From: Alphaproteobacteria bacterium | GTDB taxonomy: Bacteria; Myxococcota_A; UBA796; GCA-2862545 | DNA length: 64,000 nt | NCBI GenBank assembly: GCA_020632925.1 | Contig: JACKER010000014.1 | Span: 186,001 to 250,000 of the forward strand | Direction: 5' to 3' | Shown: in pieces, positions 35,202 through 48,449 of the stretch | Position numbering within the stretch: the first letter of the stretch is position 1 | How the letters are laid out: every line of letters starts with the position of its first letter | The notes under the pieces: generated by a model | The model's database searches: none | The model's input: only the letters and a program-made list of their open reading frames with translations | What the model was told of the DNA's origin: nothing | Position numbers and translations under genes: made by a program

Positions 35202-36807
35202 GCCGACCTCCGATGGGCCAGGCGTCCGGGTGCTCGGATGGCCAGACCTCGAGGGGCGCGCTCGGCCCGCTCAGCAGGTTCCGACGCGAGGTCTTCAGCA
35301 TCACCTGGGCGAGCGTGAGGCCGGACATGGTCGCGCCCGCGACCCCGTGGCCGAGCGTGCTCGCGCCGCACATGTACAGGCCGTCTACCGGGGTCTTCAA
35401 CGGGAAGCCGAGCGGGCCGAGCTGGCGGCGGCGCTTCTCGATGCCGTAGAGGCTGCCGCCCGTGGCCGCGACGTAGTGCCGGTTGGTCAGCGGCGTGGCG
35501 GAGCTGCGGAACACGAGGCGGTCGCGCAGCCCGGGGACGATCTGGTCCACCCGGTCGAGCAGCTTGTCGGCGAGGGCCTCCTTGAGGGCGTCGTACGCCG
35601 CGGGGCGCGAGCCGTAGCTGCTGCTGTCGAAGGAGCGGAAGGCCTCGGGCGAGACGAACGTGAACGCCTCGAAGGTGTGGATACCGTCCTTGCGCTCGCT
35701 CGGGTCCTTCAGGGTGGTGCAGGTCAGGAACGCGCCGGGGATCGGCCCGCGCGCGAGCGGGTTCGGGTCCATCGCGTAGCGGTAGGACTCCTCGGTGTCC
35801 GACGAGGCCATCCACCAGACGTTGCCGCTGGTGAGCCCGGCGGCCCGCGCATCGACGTCGGCGGCCAGGAACAGCGACAGCGCCGAGATGCCGTAGGTCG
35901 TGCGGTCCAGGCGGCGGCGGATCCTCGAGGGCACCTCGGACGGTGGGAGGAGACCGAAGGTCACGTGCGGGTCGGCGTTGGACACGACGTTCTTCGCGCG
36001 GATCTCCGTGCCGTCCGCGAGCCGGACGCCGATGGCCTTGCCGCCCTCGGTGAGGATGCGATCGACCCGAGCACGCACCTTGATCTGGCCGCCGTGCCGC
36101 CGGAGCGCCTTGATGAACGCCTTGGGCAGCGCGCGCGCGCCTCCCTTGGGGTAGTACCCGCCGTCGAAGTAGTGCCCGACGACGGCCGCGTGCAGCACCA
36201 TCGCGCAGCGCGAGGGGGGCATGCCGTGGTCGCCGGCCTGCGCGACGAGCACGGCGCGCGCCAGCGGGTCCTTCACGAGGCCGTTCACGACCGACTCGAG
36301 GGTGCGGAAGCCGTGGCGGACCAGCGTGGGCGTGCGGAAGGGGAGCTTCAGCGCGGACAGCGGCGAGCGGATCTTCAGCCCGTTCATGAGCTCGAGGTGC
36401 AGCCGCTCGACGATGTCGAGGTACTTCCGGATGCCCGCGGCGTCGTGCGGGAAGCGGTCGGCCAGCCGATCGGCGAGGCGGTCCTTCCCGCGGGGGATGT
36501 CGAACGCGAAGTCCGAGCCGATGCGCACGCGATCGAAGCCGTCCGGGTCGAGCTCGAGGAAGGTGAGATCGTCGGCGACGCCGAGCCCCTCGTAGATCTC
36601 GCGCATCCGGCCGCCCGGCCCGAGCTCGCCGATGTAGTGCACGCCGGGGCTGAAGGTGTACCCCTCGAGGTCGAAGCTGTGGCACCAGCCGCCCGGCAGC
36701 TCGTGCTGCTCGAGGACGAGCACCTTCTGGCCCGCGCGCGCCAACGCCAGCGCCGCGGTCAGCCCGCCTGCTCCCGATCCGATGACCACGGTGTCGACGT
36801 CGCCCAT
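35191..36807 (-). CDS. FAD-dependent oxidoreductase, RetSat/CrtI (phytoene desaturase) family
   Basis: 538 residues. The N-terminal dinucleotide fold VVIGSGAGGLTAALALARAG with the following LEQHELPGG is standard for the CrtI/carotene isomerase/retinol saturase group; the C-terminal FAD motif GLYMCGASTLGHGVAGATMSG is also present. These enzymes saturate, desaturate or isomerise polyenes or other hydrophobic substrates; no crtB or crtE is nearby, so the substrate is not assigned. ATG at 36807 is preferred to an upstream start because GGAGG sits five bases before it. Confidence 0.9.
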   Translation of the reverse strand: MGDVDTVVIGSGAGGLTAALALARAGQKVLVLEQHELPGGWCHSFDLEGYTFSPGVHYIGELGPGGRMREIYEGLGVADDLTFLELDPDGFDRVRIGSDFAFDIPRGKDRLADRLADRFPHDAAGIRKYLDIVERLHLELMNGLKIRSPLSALKLPFRTPTLVRHGFRTLESVVNGLVKDPLARAVLVAQAGDHGMPPSRCAMVLHAAVVGHYFDGGYYPKGGARALPKAFIKALRRHGGQIKVRARVDRILTEGGKAIGVRLADGTEIRAKNVVSNADPHVTFGLLPPSEVPSRIRRRLDRTTYGISALSLFLAADVDARAAGLTSGNVWWMASSDTEESYRYAMDPNPLARGPIPGAFLTCTTLKDPSERKDGIHTFEAFTFVSPEAFRSFDSSSYGSRPAAYDALKEALADKLLDRVDQIVPGLRDRLVFRSSATPLTNRHYVAATGGSLYGIEKRRRQLGPLGFPLKTPVDGLYMCGASTLGHGVAGATMSGLTLAQVMLKTSRRNLLSGPSAPLEVWPSEHPDAWPIGGRRVA

Positions 36808-36827
36808 GATGCCCTCCGCGCTCCGCA

Positions 36828-36843
36828 CATAACACGCGTTATG
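36828..36843. promoter_or_regulatory. Probable TetR operator of the RetSat-TetR operon
   Basis: CATAACACGCGTTATG is a 16-bp near-perfect palindrome (CATAAC-N4-GTTATG), 20 bases upstream of the RetSat-like start codon and between divergent genes. Its size suits a TetR dimer, and a TetR gene ends that operon. Confidence 0.6.
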
Positions 36844-36901
36844 GAAACACAACACGGATCACGGAATCGATCGCGGTACGCTCGGGCTCCGGGGGTGAGC
36901 G

Positions 36902-38086
36902 ATGGTGGTGGCGATGCTGATGGCGCCTGCGTTCGCGGGCTACGGTGACGCCGGGGTGGGCTTCCCGACGGTGCGTGGGCGCCAGATGCAGGTCTGGGTC
37001 GCGGCGGCTCGGGTGGAGCCATCGGCGTTCCAGAGCGACTACCAGGCGGGTGGGTGCTCCTTCGCCCAGTTCTCGGCCTCCGAGCAGACCCCCCACGAGC
37101 CGTACCGCTGGCACGCGGGCCTCGCCGACGTGGCGCTCGAGCACAGCATCGACATGCGCACCCACAACAACATGATCCACGACAGCTCGGACGGGACGCT
37201 GTGGAGCGTGCGGGTCGGCGGGTCCTACCCGGGATGGACGGGGATCGCGGAGAACATCGCCCGGGGGTCCAACTCCGCGCGCGACACGGTGATGCGGAAC
37301 TGGATGTGCAGCTCGGCCGGCCATCGCGGATCAATCATGAGCGGGACGTACCGCCACTTCGGCGGTGACATGGACGGCAACTACGCGACCGCTGACTTCG
37401 CCGTCGGCCAGGCCCTCGAGAACCGCGGCCTGCGCATCGGGGCCCACGAGCCCGAGGTCCCGGGCCAGACCGTGACCTTCCTCGCGGACTGGACCGGCGG
37501 CTCGGCGCCGACGACGTTCGAGGTCATCCACGACGGTGTCGCCGACCCGCTCACGCTCGCGTGGGGAACGGTGACGCAGGGCGTGTGGTCGGTGGACCTC
37601 CCGGTGGATCGGGGGGCGTGCCACGCCTACTGGTTCCGCGCGGTGAGCGGTGGCACCGAGGTTCGCTTCCCGCAGGACGGGAGCTACTCGTACGGCACCT
37701 GCGCCGGCGCGGATGCGGACACGGGCTGGATCGACGCCCAGCTCGGCCCGATCGTCCACACGCAGAGCAGCGCGAACTGGACGCGAGGGCAGGTGATCAC
37801 GTTCGAGGTCACCGGAGGCGCGCCAGGGGCCGCGATCGCGGTCGTTGCCGGAACGTCGACCGGGAACGGCGCATGCCCACCCGTGATCGGCGGGAGCTGC
37901 CTCGACCTGACGGGGACCGTCCAGATCGCCGCGCAGGGTGTCGCCGACGCCAACGGCCACGCGACCCTGGTGGCGACGGTCCCGCAACAGCTCCCCGCCG
38001 GCCTGGTCATCCACCACCAGGCGGTCGCGGGCGACGGCGCAGGCGACTGGGTGGTCGGCCCCGTCCTGGATGGCACGATTCGCTGA
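36902..38086 (+). CDS. Secreted CAP (SCP-like) domain protein
   Basis: 394 residues with a short signal peptide (MVVAMLMAPAFA). The CAP domain spans about 25-180, with RWHAGLADVALEHSIDM, then HNNMIHDSSDG, WTGIAENIARG and NWMCSSAGHRGSIMS, retaining the His/Glu/His set. Two beta-sandwich-like segments follow (about 183-265 and 275-390). CAP proteins are secreted and serve many roles (lipid binding, peptidase-like); no specific activity is claimed. Upstream, its promoter shares the region with the TetR operator. Confidence 0.88.
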   Translation: MVVAMLMAPAFAGYGDAGVGFPTVRGRQMQVWVAAARVEPSAFQSDYQAGGCSFAQFSASEQTPHEPYRWHAGLADVALEHSIDMRTHNNMIHDSSDGTLWSVRVGGSYPGWTGIAENIARGSNSARDTVMRNWMCSSAGHRGSIMSGTYRHFGGDMDGNYATADFAVGQALENRGLRIGAHEPEVPGQTVTFLADWTGGSAPTTFEVIHDGVADPLTLAWGTVTQGVWSVDLPVDRGACHAYWFRAVSGGTEVRFPQDGSYSYGTCAGADADTGWIDAQLGPIVHTQSSANWTRGQVITFEVTGGAPGAAIAVVAGTSTGNGACPPVIGGSCLDLTGTVQIAAQGVADANGHATLVATVPQQLPAGLVIHHQAVAGDGAGDWVVGPVLDGTIR

Positions 38087-38109
38087 TCCCGCGCATTGTG
38101 CCGATGAGA

Positions 38110-38138
38110 CAGGTCGGTACCGGCATTCGTCCGACCTG
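38110..38138 (+). terminator. Hairpin between CAP gene and MopE-type gene
   Basis: CAGGTCGG (38110-38117) pairs perfectly with CCGACCTG (38131-38138), loop 13 nt. It follows the CAP stop by 23 bp and ends four bases before the AGGATGG ribosome site of the next gene. It may end transcription or tune translation of the repeat protein. Confidence 0.5.
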
Positions 38139-38153
38139 ATTAGGATGGTCCGG

Positions 38154-42159
<4,006 letters not shown>

Positions 42160-42170
<11 letters not shown>

Positions 42171-43005
42171 GTGGTTGGCGCTGGCGGCCTGGGCCGAACC
42201 GGAGGCACCCACGTGTGATCCCGCGGCTCCGATCACGCTCGAGGTGCTACAGGCGGACCTGACGAGCGCCGAGCAGGCGTTCGCCGACCTCGACATCGAC
42301 GGCTTCCTCGCGCTCTCCGACCGTGTCCGGACGGAGGTGCCCTGCATGGGCGAGGTGGTGCCTCCCAAGGTGGCGGCGAGCCTGCATCGGGTGGAGGGGT
42401 TGCGACGGTTCGGCGAGCGGGACATCGACGACGTCCGCTCGTTCACCGCCGCTCGCGCCTCGGATCCCGATCACGTGCTGCCTCCGGAGATCGCGCCCCC
42501 CGGCTCCCAGCTCTTGGCCGACTACGGCGCCATGGACATCGACGCGGGCGAGCCCGTGCCCCTGGCCGAGCCGATCGACGCCGTGCTGTGGATCGACGGT
42601 GTGTCCGCGCTCGAGCGCAACTCTGCCCGTCCGGCGCTGGCGCAGCTGGTGGGCTCGGACGGGGTGGTGCGGTGGACGACGTACGCCGAGCGGGATGCCG
42701 ACCTGCCCGCCTACGAGGCCATCCCGCTCCCGGAGCCCGTCCTTCCGCCGCCGCCCGAGCCGATCACGGTGGTGGTGCACCGCTCGCCGCGCGTCCCGCT
42801 GGCCGTCGCGACGGGTGCGACCGCGCTGGCCGCCGGGATCACCTACGGGATCGGCGCCGCCTCGAAGGCCACCTGGAACGACCCCGAGACGCCGGACGGC
42901 CAGCTCGCGGGGCTGAAGGCGCGGACGAACACGATGGCGGTGGCCTCCACGGCCTCGGGCGTCGCGGCCCTGGGCCTGGGCGCGGTCCTCGTCATCACCT
43001 GGTGA
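42160..43005 (+). CDS. Exported protein with C-terminal membrane helices, unknown function
   Basis: 281 residues. GTG at 42160 overlaps the end of the MopE-type gene by 11 bp, so the two are likely translated from one message. A short hydrophobic start (VVEWLALAAWA) may be a signal peptide. The middle has a beta-rich region (VLWIDGVSALERN), then a Pro-rich stretch (PEPVLPPPPEP), and hydrophobic helices at about 208-222 and 260-281. No family recognised; architecture recalls sorting or assembly accessory proteins. The 3' end overlaps the convergent kinase by 11 bp. Confidence 0.7.
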
Positions 43006-44446
43006 CGCGGCACCGCTGAGCGAAGTTGACGCAGCGCAGGGTGGCGGACTCGCCCGCACCCAGCGTGATGTCGCCGGTCGCGGTCGCGCCGCTGGCGAAG
43101 GACGCGGTCCAGGTGTACGTCCCGGGGGAGACGTCGCCAGCCGGCACCTCGCGTCCGTCGCGGGTCCAGACGACGGGCGCGTCGCCCGCCTCGAGGAGGT
43201 GCGCTGGATCCGGTCGCTCCACCACCGGCTCGGGTACCGGCGTCGGTGGCGCGACGACGACGGGCGCTGGGGTGGGAGCGGGCTCCGGGGTCGGCTCCGG
43301 GATCGGTTCGGGCACCGGCGCGGGAGGCGGCTGGGGCGTAGGGACCGGCTCGGGCGCCGGTATCGGCGTCTGCACCACGACCTCGGCCACGCCCTCCAGC
43401 GGCGTCTCGGCCTTCGACCGTCCTCGCGGACCCACCACCACCGCCACCGCGACCACGGTGACGAGGATCAACGCCACGAGCGCGAGCAGCCCCTGGTGCA
43501 CGCGGTTCGCCGGGGCACGCGCCCGCGGGGGCGGGCTCGGTGTGGAGCGGCGGGAGACGGGGGATGGCGTCGCGGCGTGGAGCTGCTCGAAGGAGAGCGT
43601 GTCGAGCGAGACGGGCGAAGGGGCACGCAGGCCGCGACCCTCCAGGCCCGCCAGCACCTCGTCGCAGTTCTCGGGGCGCCGCGCGGGATCGGGCTGGAGC
43701 AGGGCGGTCACGAGCTGGGCGACGTGCGGAGGGAGGTCCTTCGCGACCTCCTCCACCGGGCGGAACCGACCGGCGCGCGCCTGTATGGCGATCTCGATCG
43801 GGTCGCCCTCGAAGGGGTACCGTCCGGTGAGCAGCCGGTACAGCAGCACGCCTGCGCTGAACAGGTCTGCGCGCACGTCGATGTCGGCGCGACCCATGTG
43901 CTGCTCGGGCGCCATGAACTGGGGCGTCCCCGCCGCCGCGCCCTCGGTTCCCGGCGGTTGGGTACGCTCGAGGAGCCGCGCGAGCCCGAAGTCGCAGATC
44001 TTCGGCACGAGGTCCGACCCCTCCTGGACGAGGAGGATGTTGGACGGCTTGAGGTCGCGGTGGACGAAGCCCGCGGCGTGGACGGCGCGAAGTCCGCGGA
44101 TCACCCCACGGAAGATCGAGAGCGCGACCCGCTGCGGCGGGACGGGCAGCACGGCCAGCCACTGCTCGAGGTTGGGGCCGTCGATGTACTCCATGACGAG
44201 CGCGGGGCGGTCGTCGACCGCGATCACGTCGGTGACCTTCACGACGTTCTCGTGGTGGAGCATCGCCTGGATGCGACCCTCGAGCAGGAGCTGGGCGCGG
44301 GCCTCGACCGACGCCACCTCCAGGACCTTCAGGGCATGCGTCGAGTGGAGCTGCTCGTGGCGGACCCGGTACACGGCCGCCATGGCACCCTCGCCGATGC
44401 GATCGACGATGCGGTACCCATGGATCTCGACGTCGGGACGCAACAC
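42995..44446 (-). CDS. Ser/Thr protein kinase with Pro-rich linker and outer domain (copy A)
   Basis: 483 residues. Hanks-type kinase: GEGAMAAVY loop (18-26), Lys40, HRDLKPSN (H129, D131), CDFG. A membrane helix spans 318-339, then a Pro/Glu/Val-rich linker (about 360-412) and a small beta domain at the C-terminus (about 420-483) with two cysteines, LRCVNFAQRCRVTR, probably a disulfide. The overall layout and C-terminal motif repeat in the adjacent gene (copy B), indicating tandem duplication. GTG start; ribosome site weak. Confidence 0.92.
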   Translation of the reverse strand: MLRPDVEIHGYRIVDRIGEGAMAAVYRVRHEQLHSTHALKVLEVASVEARAQLLLEGRIQAMLHHENVVKVTDVIAVDDRPALVMEYIDGPNLEQWLAVLPVPPQRVALSIFRGVIRGLRAVHAAGFVHRDLKPSNILLVQEGSDLVPKICDFGLARLLERTQPPGTEGAAAGTPQFMAPEQHMGRADIDVRADLFSAGVLLYRLLTGRYPFEGDPIEIAIQARAGRFRPVEEVAKDLPPHVAQLVTALLQPDPARRPENCDEVLAGLEGRGLRAPSPVSLDTLSFEQLHAATPSPVSRRSTPSPPPRARAPANRVHQGLLALVALILVTVVAVAVVVGPRGRSKAETPLEGVAEVVVQTPIPAPEPVPTPQPPPAPVPEPIPEPTPEPAPTPAPVVVAPPTPVPEPVVERPDPAHLLEAGDAPVVWTRDGREVPAGDVSPGTYTWTASFASGATATGDITLGAGESATLRCVNFAQRCRVTR

Positions 44447-44461
44447 CCGGTCAGTGTACCC

Positions 44462-45943
44462 TCAGTGAGACACGGTGCACCGCCTCGCGAAGGCGATGCA
44501 TCGGAGCTGGACCGGCTCCTCGCCCATCTCGAGCGTCCCCGCGACCGTGGGTTCGACCCCGGGGAACAAGGCGACGATCTGGTAGGTGCCCGGCGCGACC
44601 CTGGATGGGAGATCCAGGCGCCGACCCTTGGCATTCGTCAACCAGACGCGCGTGGCCTCGCCCGTCACCGCGACCGACGCAGCGCTCGGACGCGCGACCG
44701 GCACCGGCGTGGGCTCGGGCGCGATCGGGCGTGGTGGGGGAGCGACCGTCGGGACCGGCACGGGAGCCGGCGGTGGCAGCGGAACCGGCGCGGGCGCAGG
44801 CACTGGCTCCGGAGGAGGTTCCGGCACCACGGCGGGCTTCGGGTCCGGCGGAGGCTCGGGGGCGGGCGCCGTGAGCGACGGGCGCGGGGGAGGGGCGGCT
44901 GCTGGCGCAGGGGGCACGGGGACGAAGGCGCCCAGGAGCGCCGCCACGAGGGGGAGCGCGAAGATGGGGGCTGCCGCCGAACGGCCCCGCTGCGCGTCGT
45001 TTCGGGCGAGGCTGGTCGGATCGGGTCCGACGATGGGCGTCCAGTCGGCGCGGTGGGCGAGGGCGAGGAGCTCTCCGGCGCTGGCGACGCCCGCCCCCGC
45101 CGGCACCCAGGTCTCCGGCCGCTGCAGGCGCGCCAGCACCTCGGTGGCGGACGCCGGCCGCCGCTTCGGGTCCGGCAGCAGCAGCTGCTCCACGAGCTCG
45201 CACAGCGCGTCCGGCAGACCGGGAACGCGTGTCTGCGGTCGGACGTAGTCCCCAGCGAGGATCCGCTGGTGCAGCAGCGTGAGATCGGTGCCCCGGAACG
45301 GCAACCTGCCGGTGAGCAGGGCGTAGAACATGCAGCCGAGCGAGTACAGGTCGGCGCGGGCGTCGACCCGTGAGGCGTCGCGCATCTGCTCGGGCGCCAT
45401 GAACTCGGGCGTCCCCATCGCCGAGCCGGCGCGCGTCAGGCGGACCGAGGCGCTGTCGGCGGCGACCACCTTCACGAGCCCGAAGTCGGCGATCTTGGGG
45501 ACGTACCGGCCGTCGGGGTCGGTGGCGAGCAGGACGTTCGCCAGCTTCAGGTCGCGGTAGACCAACCCGACCTCGTGCGCGGCGGCCAGCCCCCGGGTCA
45601 CGCCGATCGCGATGTCCATCGCGGTGCCGAGGGACAGGTGCTCGAAGTCGTCCACCAGGTTGAGCAGGGTCGGGCCCTCGACGAACTCCATGACCAGGAC
45701 CGGCGCGTCCTCGCTGGTGAGCACGTCGGTGACGCGCACCACGTTCGGGTGGATGAGGCTGGCCTGCGCGCGCCCCTCCTGGAGCAGTCGCTCGCGCACC
45801 CGATCGCGGTGGACGGCCAGGAGCTTGAGCGCGTGGACCGAGCCCAGCTCGACGTGGCGCACGCGGTACACCGCGGCCATCCCGCCGATCCCGACCAGCG
45901 ACAGCACCTCGTAGCGGCCGATTCGACGACCCGGAGTCAACAT
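44462..45943 (-). CDS. Ser/Thr protein kinase with Pro-rich linker and outer domain (copy B)
   Basis: 493 residues, paralogous to copy A 15 bp downstream: IGGMAAVYRVRH, Lys40, catalytic loop YRDLKLAN (Y129 replaces the usual His), ADFG, membrane helix about 323-343, long Pro-rich linker, and an outer beta domain ending LRCIAFARRCTVSH. The HRD-to-YRD change leaves Asp131 intact, so activity is likely kept. The start at 45943 is 19 bp from the divergent histidine-kinase start, and no ribosome site is visible, so a leaderless message is possible. Confidence 0.9.
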   Translation of the reverse strand: MLTPGRRIGRYEVLSLVGIGGMAAVYRVRHVELGSVHALKLLAVHRDRVRERLLQEGRAQASLIHPNVVRVTDVLTSEDAPVLVMEFVEGPTLLNLVDDFEHLSLGTAMDIAIGVTRGLAAAHEVGLVYRDLKLANVLLATDPDGRYVPKIADFGLVKVVAADSASVRLTRAGSAMGTPEFMAPEQMRDASRVDARADLYSLGCMFYALLTGRLPFRGTDLTLLHQRILAGDYVRPQTRVPGLPDALCELVEQLLLPDPKRRPASATEVLARLQRPETWVPAGAGVASAGELLALAHRADWTPIVGPDPTSLARNDAQRGRSAAAPIFALPLVAALLGAFVPVPPAPAAAPPPRPSLTAPAPEPPPDPKPAVVPEPPPEPVPAPAPVPLPPPAPVPVPTVAPPPRPIAPEPTPVPVARPSAASVAVTGEATRVWLTNAKGRRLDLPSRVAPGTYQIVALFPGVEPTVAGTLEMGEEPVQLRCIAFARRCTVSH

Positions 45944-45962
45944 CGTGTGATCATGCCACGCC

Positions 45963-47927
45963 ATGGACCCCCAACGTGCCACCGTGTTGAGTCGACGCTT
46001 CGTCCTGTCGGGCGTGGCGACCGGGCTGCTGACCGTCGGGCTCGTGTACCTCTCGGCCTGGTTGAGGGTGTTCGGCGATCCCGTCTCGCTGCTGATCGAC
46101 CTCCACCGACAGTGGCCCGCCTTCCTCGTGCTGGACACGACGCCGATCGTGTTGGGTCTCGTAGGCCTGCTGGTCGCGCGCAACCGGTTGGCCGAGGAGG
46201 AGCTCGAGCGGCTCACCGCCCACCTCGGGCCCTGGTCGGACGGACACGCCGTCGAGTCGGTCAGCGACGGTGTGCTCCTGGTCGACGGCGAGGGGGTGGT
46301 GATCGCCGCGAACCCCGCCGCGCCGGCGCTCCTCGGGTGGCCCACGGTGGTGGGCATGCGCCTGGAGAAGCTGGTGTCGCAGAAGGGTGGTCCCGGTCTC
46401 GGCCCGACCGACACCTTCGCGCGCGACGGCACCATCACCCAGCGCGACGTCGTCTCCGCCCCGGCCAGCGGCCAGCGCGTGATCGTGGTGGTGCGCGCGC
46501 CCGGGCTCGCTGCCCCCGACGAGGAGGTGGTGGCCGAGCGGAACCGCCTCCTCGCCGCGCTCAAGGAGGCGCAGGAACAGGCCCGTGGCCGCAGCGCGTT
46601 CGTCGCCGGGCTCTCGCACGAGCTGCGCACGCCCCTCAACGCCATCCTCGGGTACTCCGAGCTGGTTCAGGAGGAGCTGCGCGACCAGGGCGTGGACATG
46701 GACGAGGAGCTGGGCGCCATCCAGGGCGCGGCCCGCCACCTCCTCACGCTCGTCAACAACGTCCTCGAGCTCTCGCGCCTCGACGCGGGGCGCACGTTGG
46801 TCGCCGAGATCGTCCCGCTCGCCGGCGCGCTGAACGACGTGAAGGCCACGATGCGGCCCCTGGCCTCCAGGAACGGCAACCAGCTCAAGGTGTCGATCCG
46901 CGACGGCGTGATGGCGATCCGAGGGGACGACCTCCGCTTCCGTCAGGTCCTCATCAACCTGGTGGGCAACGCCTGCAAGTTCACGAAGAACGGCAGGATC
47001 GACGTGATCGCCCGGTACGAGCAGGCGGATGGGCGGGTCGCGATCGACGTCACCGACACCGGGATCGGCATGACGCCCGAGCAGGTGGGACGGCTGTTCC
47101 AGGACTACGTCCAGGCCGATCCGAGCATCCGCAAGGAGTACGGCGGGACGGGGCTGGGCTTGTCGTTGTCGCGGCGGCTGGTGGAGGCGATGGGCGGAAC
47201 GCTCACCGTGACGAGCGAGCACGGGAAGGGCTCGACGTTCACCCTCCGCCTCCCGTGGGGCGATGCCCGACGGACCCTCATCCCCGACGCGGTGAGCCTG
47301 ACGTCGTTGGACCTGCGCACCGATCCGCTCCTGGTGGTCGACGATCGCCCAGCGGCCTCGCGCGACCGGTGGGCGCGGGAGCTCGCGGAGCTCGGGGTGG
47401 TGGTGGAGTGGCTCGCCGAGGCCCCGCCCGACCAGGTCTCGGGTCGCGCCGTGCGCGGGATCTGGGTGGACGGGTACCCGGAGCGGCTGGCGGCGCTCGC
47501 GCGCTCCGACGCGCTCTCGGGCGTCCCGCTGCTGAGCTCCGACGAGCCCGATCTGCAGCTGCCCTCCGTCGGTTGGCTCCAGCCCCCCGTGAGCGCGCCC
47601 GACGTGCTCGCCATGCTCCGTCGCCTCGACCGCACGGTGTCCGGCGCGCTGGTGGTGGGCACCGACGGCGCTGCGGTCGACCGCCTGGTGGACGCGCTCA
47701 CCCGCCGCGAGTGGTACGTCGCTCGCGCCCACCGCCCCGGTCATCGGTTCGCGGTGGCACTGGTCGTGGGTGGCGATCCCCCGGGCGACATCGAGCCGAG
47801 GCGGGTGATCCGTCTCGGTCCCTCCGGCGACCTGCCCCTGGTGGACGACGACGACGTGCTCGTCGACATGATCGAGGTGGCCACGACCTTCGGCAACGAG
47901 GTGGCCGAGCCCGCCCCGAGCATCTGA
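45963..47927 (+). CDS. Membrane sensor histidine kinase with degenerate receiver-like tail
   Basis: 654 residues. Two N-terminal membrane helices (about 14-35, 50-70), a PAS-like segment (about 90-190), H-box FVAGLSHELRTPLNAILGYS with His219, then N, G1 and G2 ATP motifs (NLVGNACKFTKNG, DTGIGM, GGTGLGLSLSRR). After about residue 440, two receiver-like alpha/beta segments occur (DPLLVVDDRP, GALVVGTDGAAVDRL) but without a clear phospho-acceptor pocket. Start ATG 45963 lacks a ribosome site and is 19 bp from the divergent kinase; GTG 45984 is the alternative. Confidence 0.88.
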   Translation: MDPQRATVLSRRFVLSGVATGLLTVGLVYLSAWLRVFGDPVSLLIDLHRQWPAFLVLDTTPIVLGLVGLLVARNRLAEEELERLTAHLGPWSDGHAVESVSDGVLLVDGEGVVIAANPAAPALLGWPTVVGMRLEKLVSQKGGPGLGPTDTFARDGTITQRDVVSAPASGQRVIVVVRAPGLAAPDEEVVAERNRLLAALKEAQEQARGRSAFVAGLSHELRTPLNAILGYSELVQEELRDQGVDMDEELGAIQGAARHLLTLVNNVLELSRLDAGRTLVAEIVPLAGALNDVKATMRPLASRNGNQLKVSIRDGVMAIRGDDLRFRQVLINLVGNACKFTKNGRIDVIARYEQADGRVAIDVTDTGIGMTPEQVGRLFQDYVQADPSIRKEYGGTGLGLSLSRRLVEAMGGTLTVTSEHGKGSTFTLRLPWGDARRTLIPDAVSLTSLDLRTDPLLVVDDRPAASRDRWARELAELGVVVEWLAEAPPDQVSGRAVRGIWVDGYPERLAALARSDALSGVPLLSSDEPDLQLPSVGWLQPPVSAPDVLAMLRRLDRTVSGALVVGTDGAAVDRLVDALTRREWYVARAHRPGHRFAVALVVGGDPPGDIEPRRVIRLGPSGDLPLVDDDDVLVDMIEVATTFGNEVAEPAPSI

Positions 47928-48437
47928 TCACGAGCGGCGCAGCGCCTGCAGCTCGGGGTCGTCCGGGAACACCTCGAGCGCGGCCTGGAGGTGCTCCTCG
48001 GCCGCCCCGTCCATCCCCTCGGCGCGCAGGGACTCGACCCGCACCACGGCCTCGAGCGGGTCGCGCGGACGCCAACGCTTGACCACGGTCGCCTCGCGGA
48101 AGCGCACGGCGTCGTCGGCCCCCGGGCCCTTCTCCATCAACGCCAGCGTCCGCTCGCGCAGGTCGCGCTGGTCGTAGCGCGTGGCCGCCTCGACGACGGC
48201 GCGGAGCCGACCGGGCTTGCCGTCCGCCAGCGTCAGGACCCGGTTGGCCAGCTCGTCCCGTTCCGGGCGCTCGGCCCGCACCATGCGGCGGACGGTCCCG
48301 CGGATCTGCCGATCACGGACGCTCTCGAGCCAGAAGGGCGCGCCCAGGAGCCCCAGGATCACGACGATCCCGAGGACCACCTTGAGCGGCATGAACATCG
48401 AGAGGGTCTCGATGAGCTGGCCGAGCACGCGCGCCAT
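47928..48437 (-). CDS. Small membrane protein with helical TPR-like tail
   Basis: 169 residues. One membrane helix at about 16-36 (PLKVVLGIVVILGLLGAPFW), then a charged helical region (ADGKPGRLRAVVEAATRYDQ) ending in AAEEHLQAALEVFPDDPELQ, resembling the last half of a TPR. No family recognised. It abuts the histidine-kinase stop (convergent, stop codons touching) and stands 12 bp after the DUF1444-like gene, which may form an operon with it. Confidence 0.7.
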   Translation of the reverse strand: MARVLGQLIETLSMFMPLKVVLGIVVILGLLGAPFWLESVRDRQIRGTVRRMVRAERPERDELANRVLTLADGKPGRLRAVVEAATRYDQRDLRERTLALMEKGPGADDAVRFREATVVKRWRPRDPLEAVVRVESLRAEGMDGAAEEHLQAALEVFPDDPELQALRRS

Positions 48438-48449
48438 GGGCCCGCTCTA

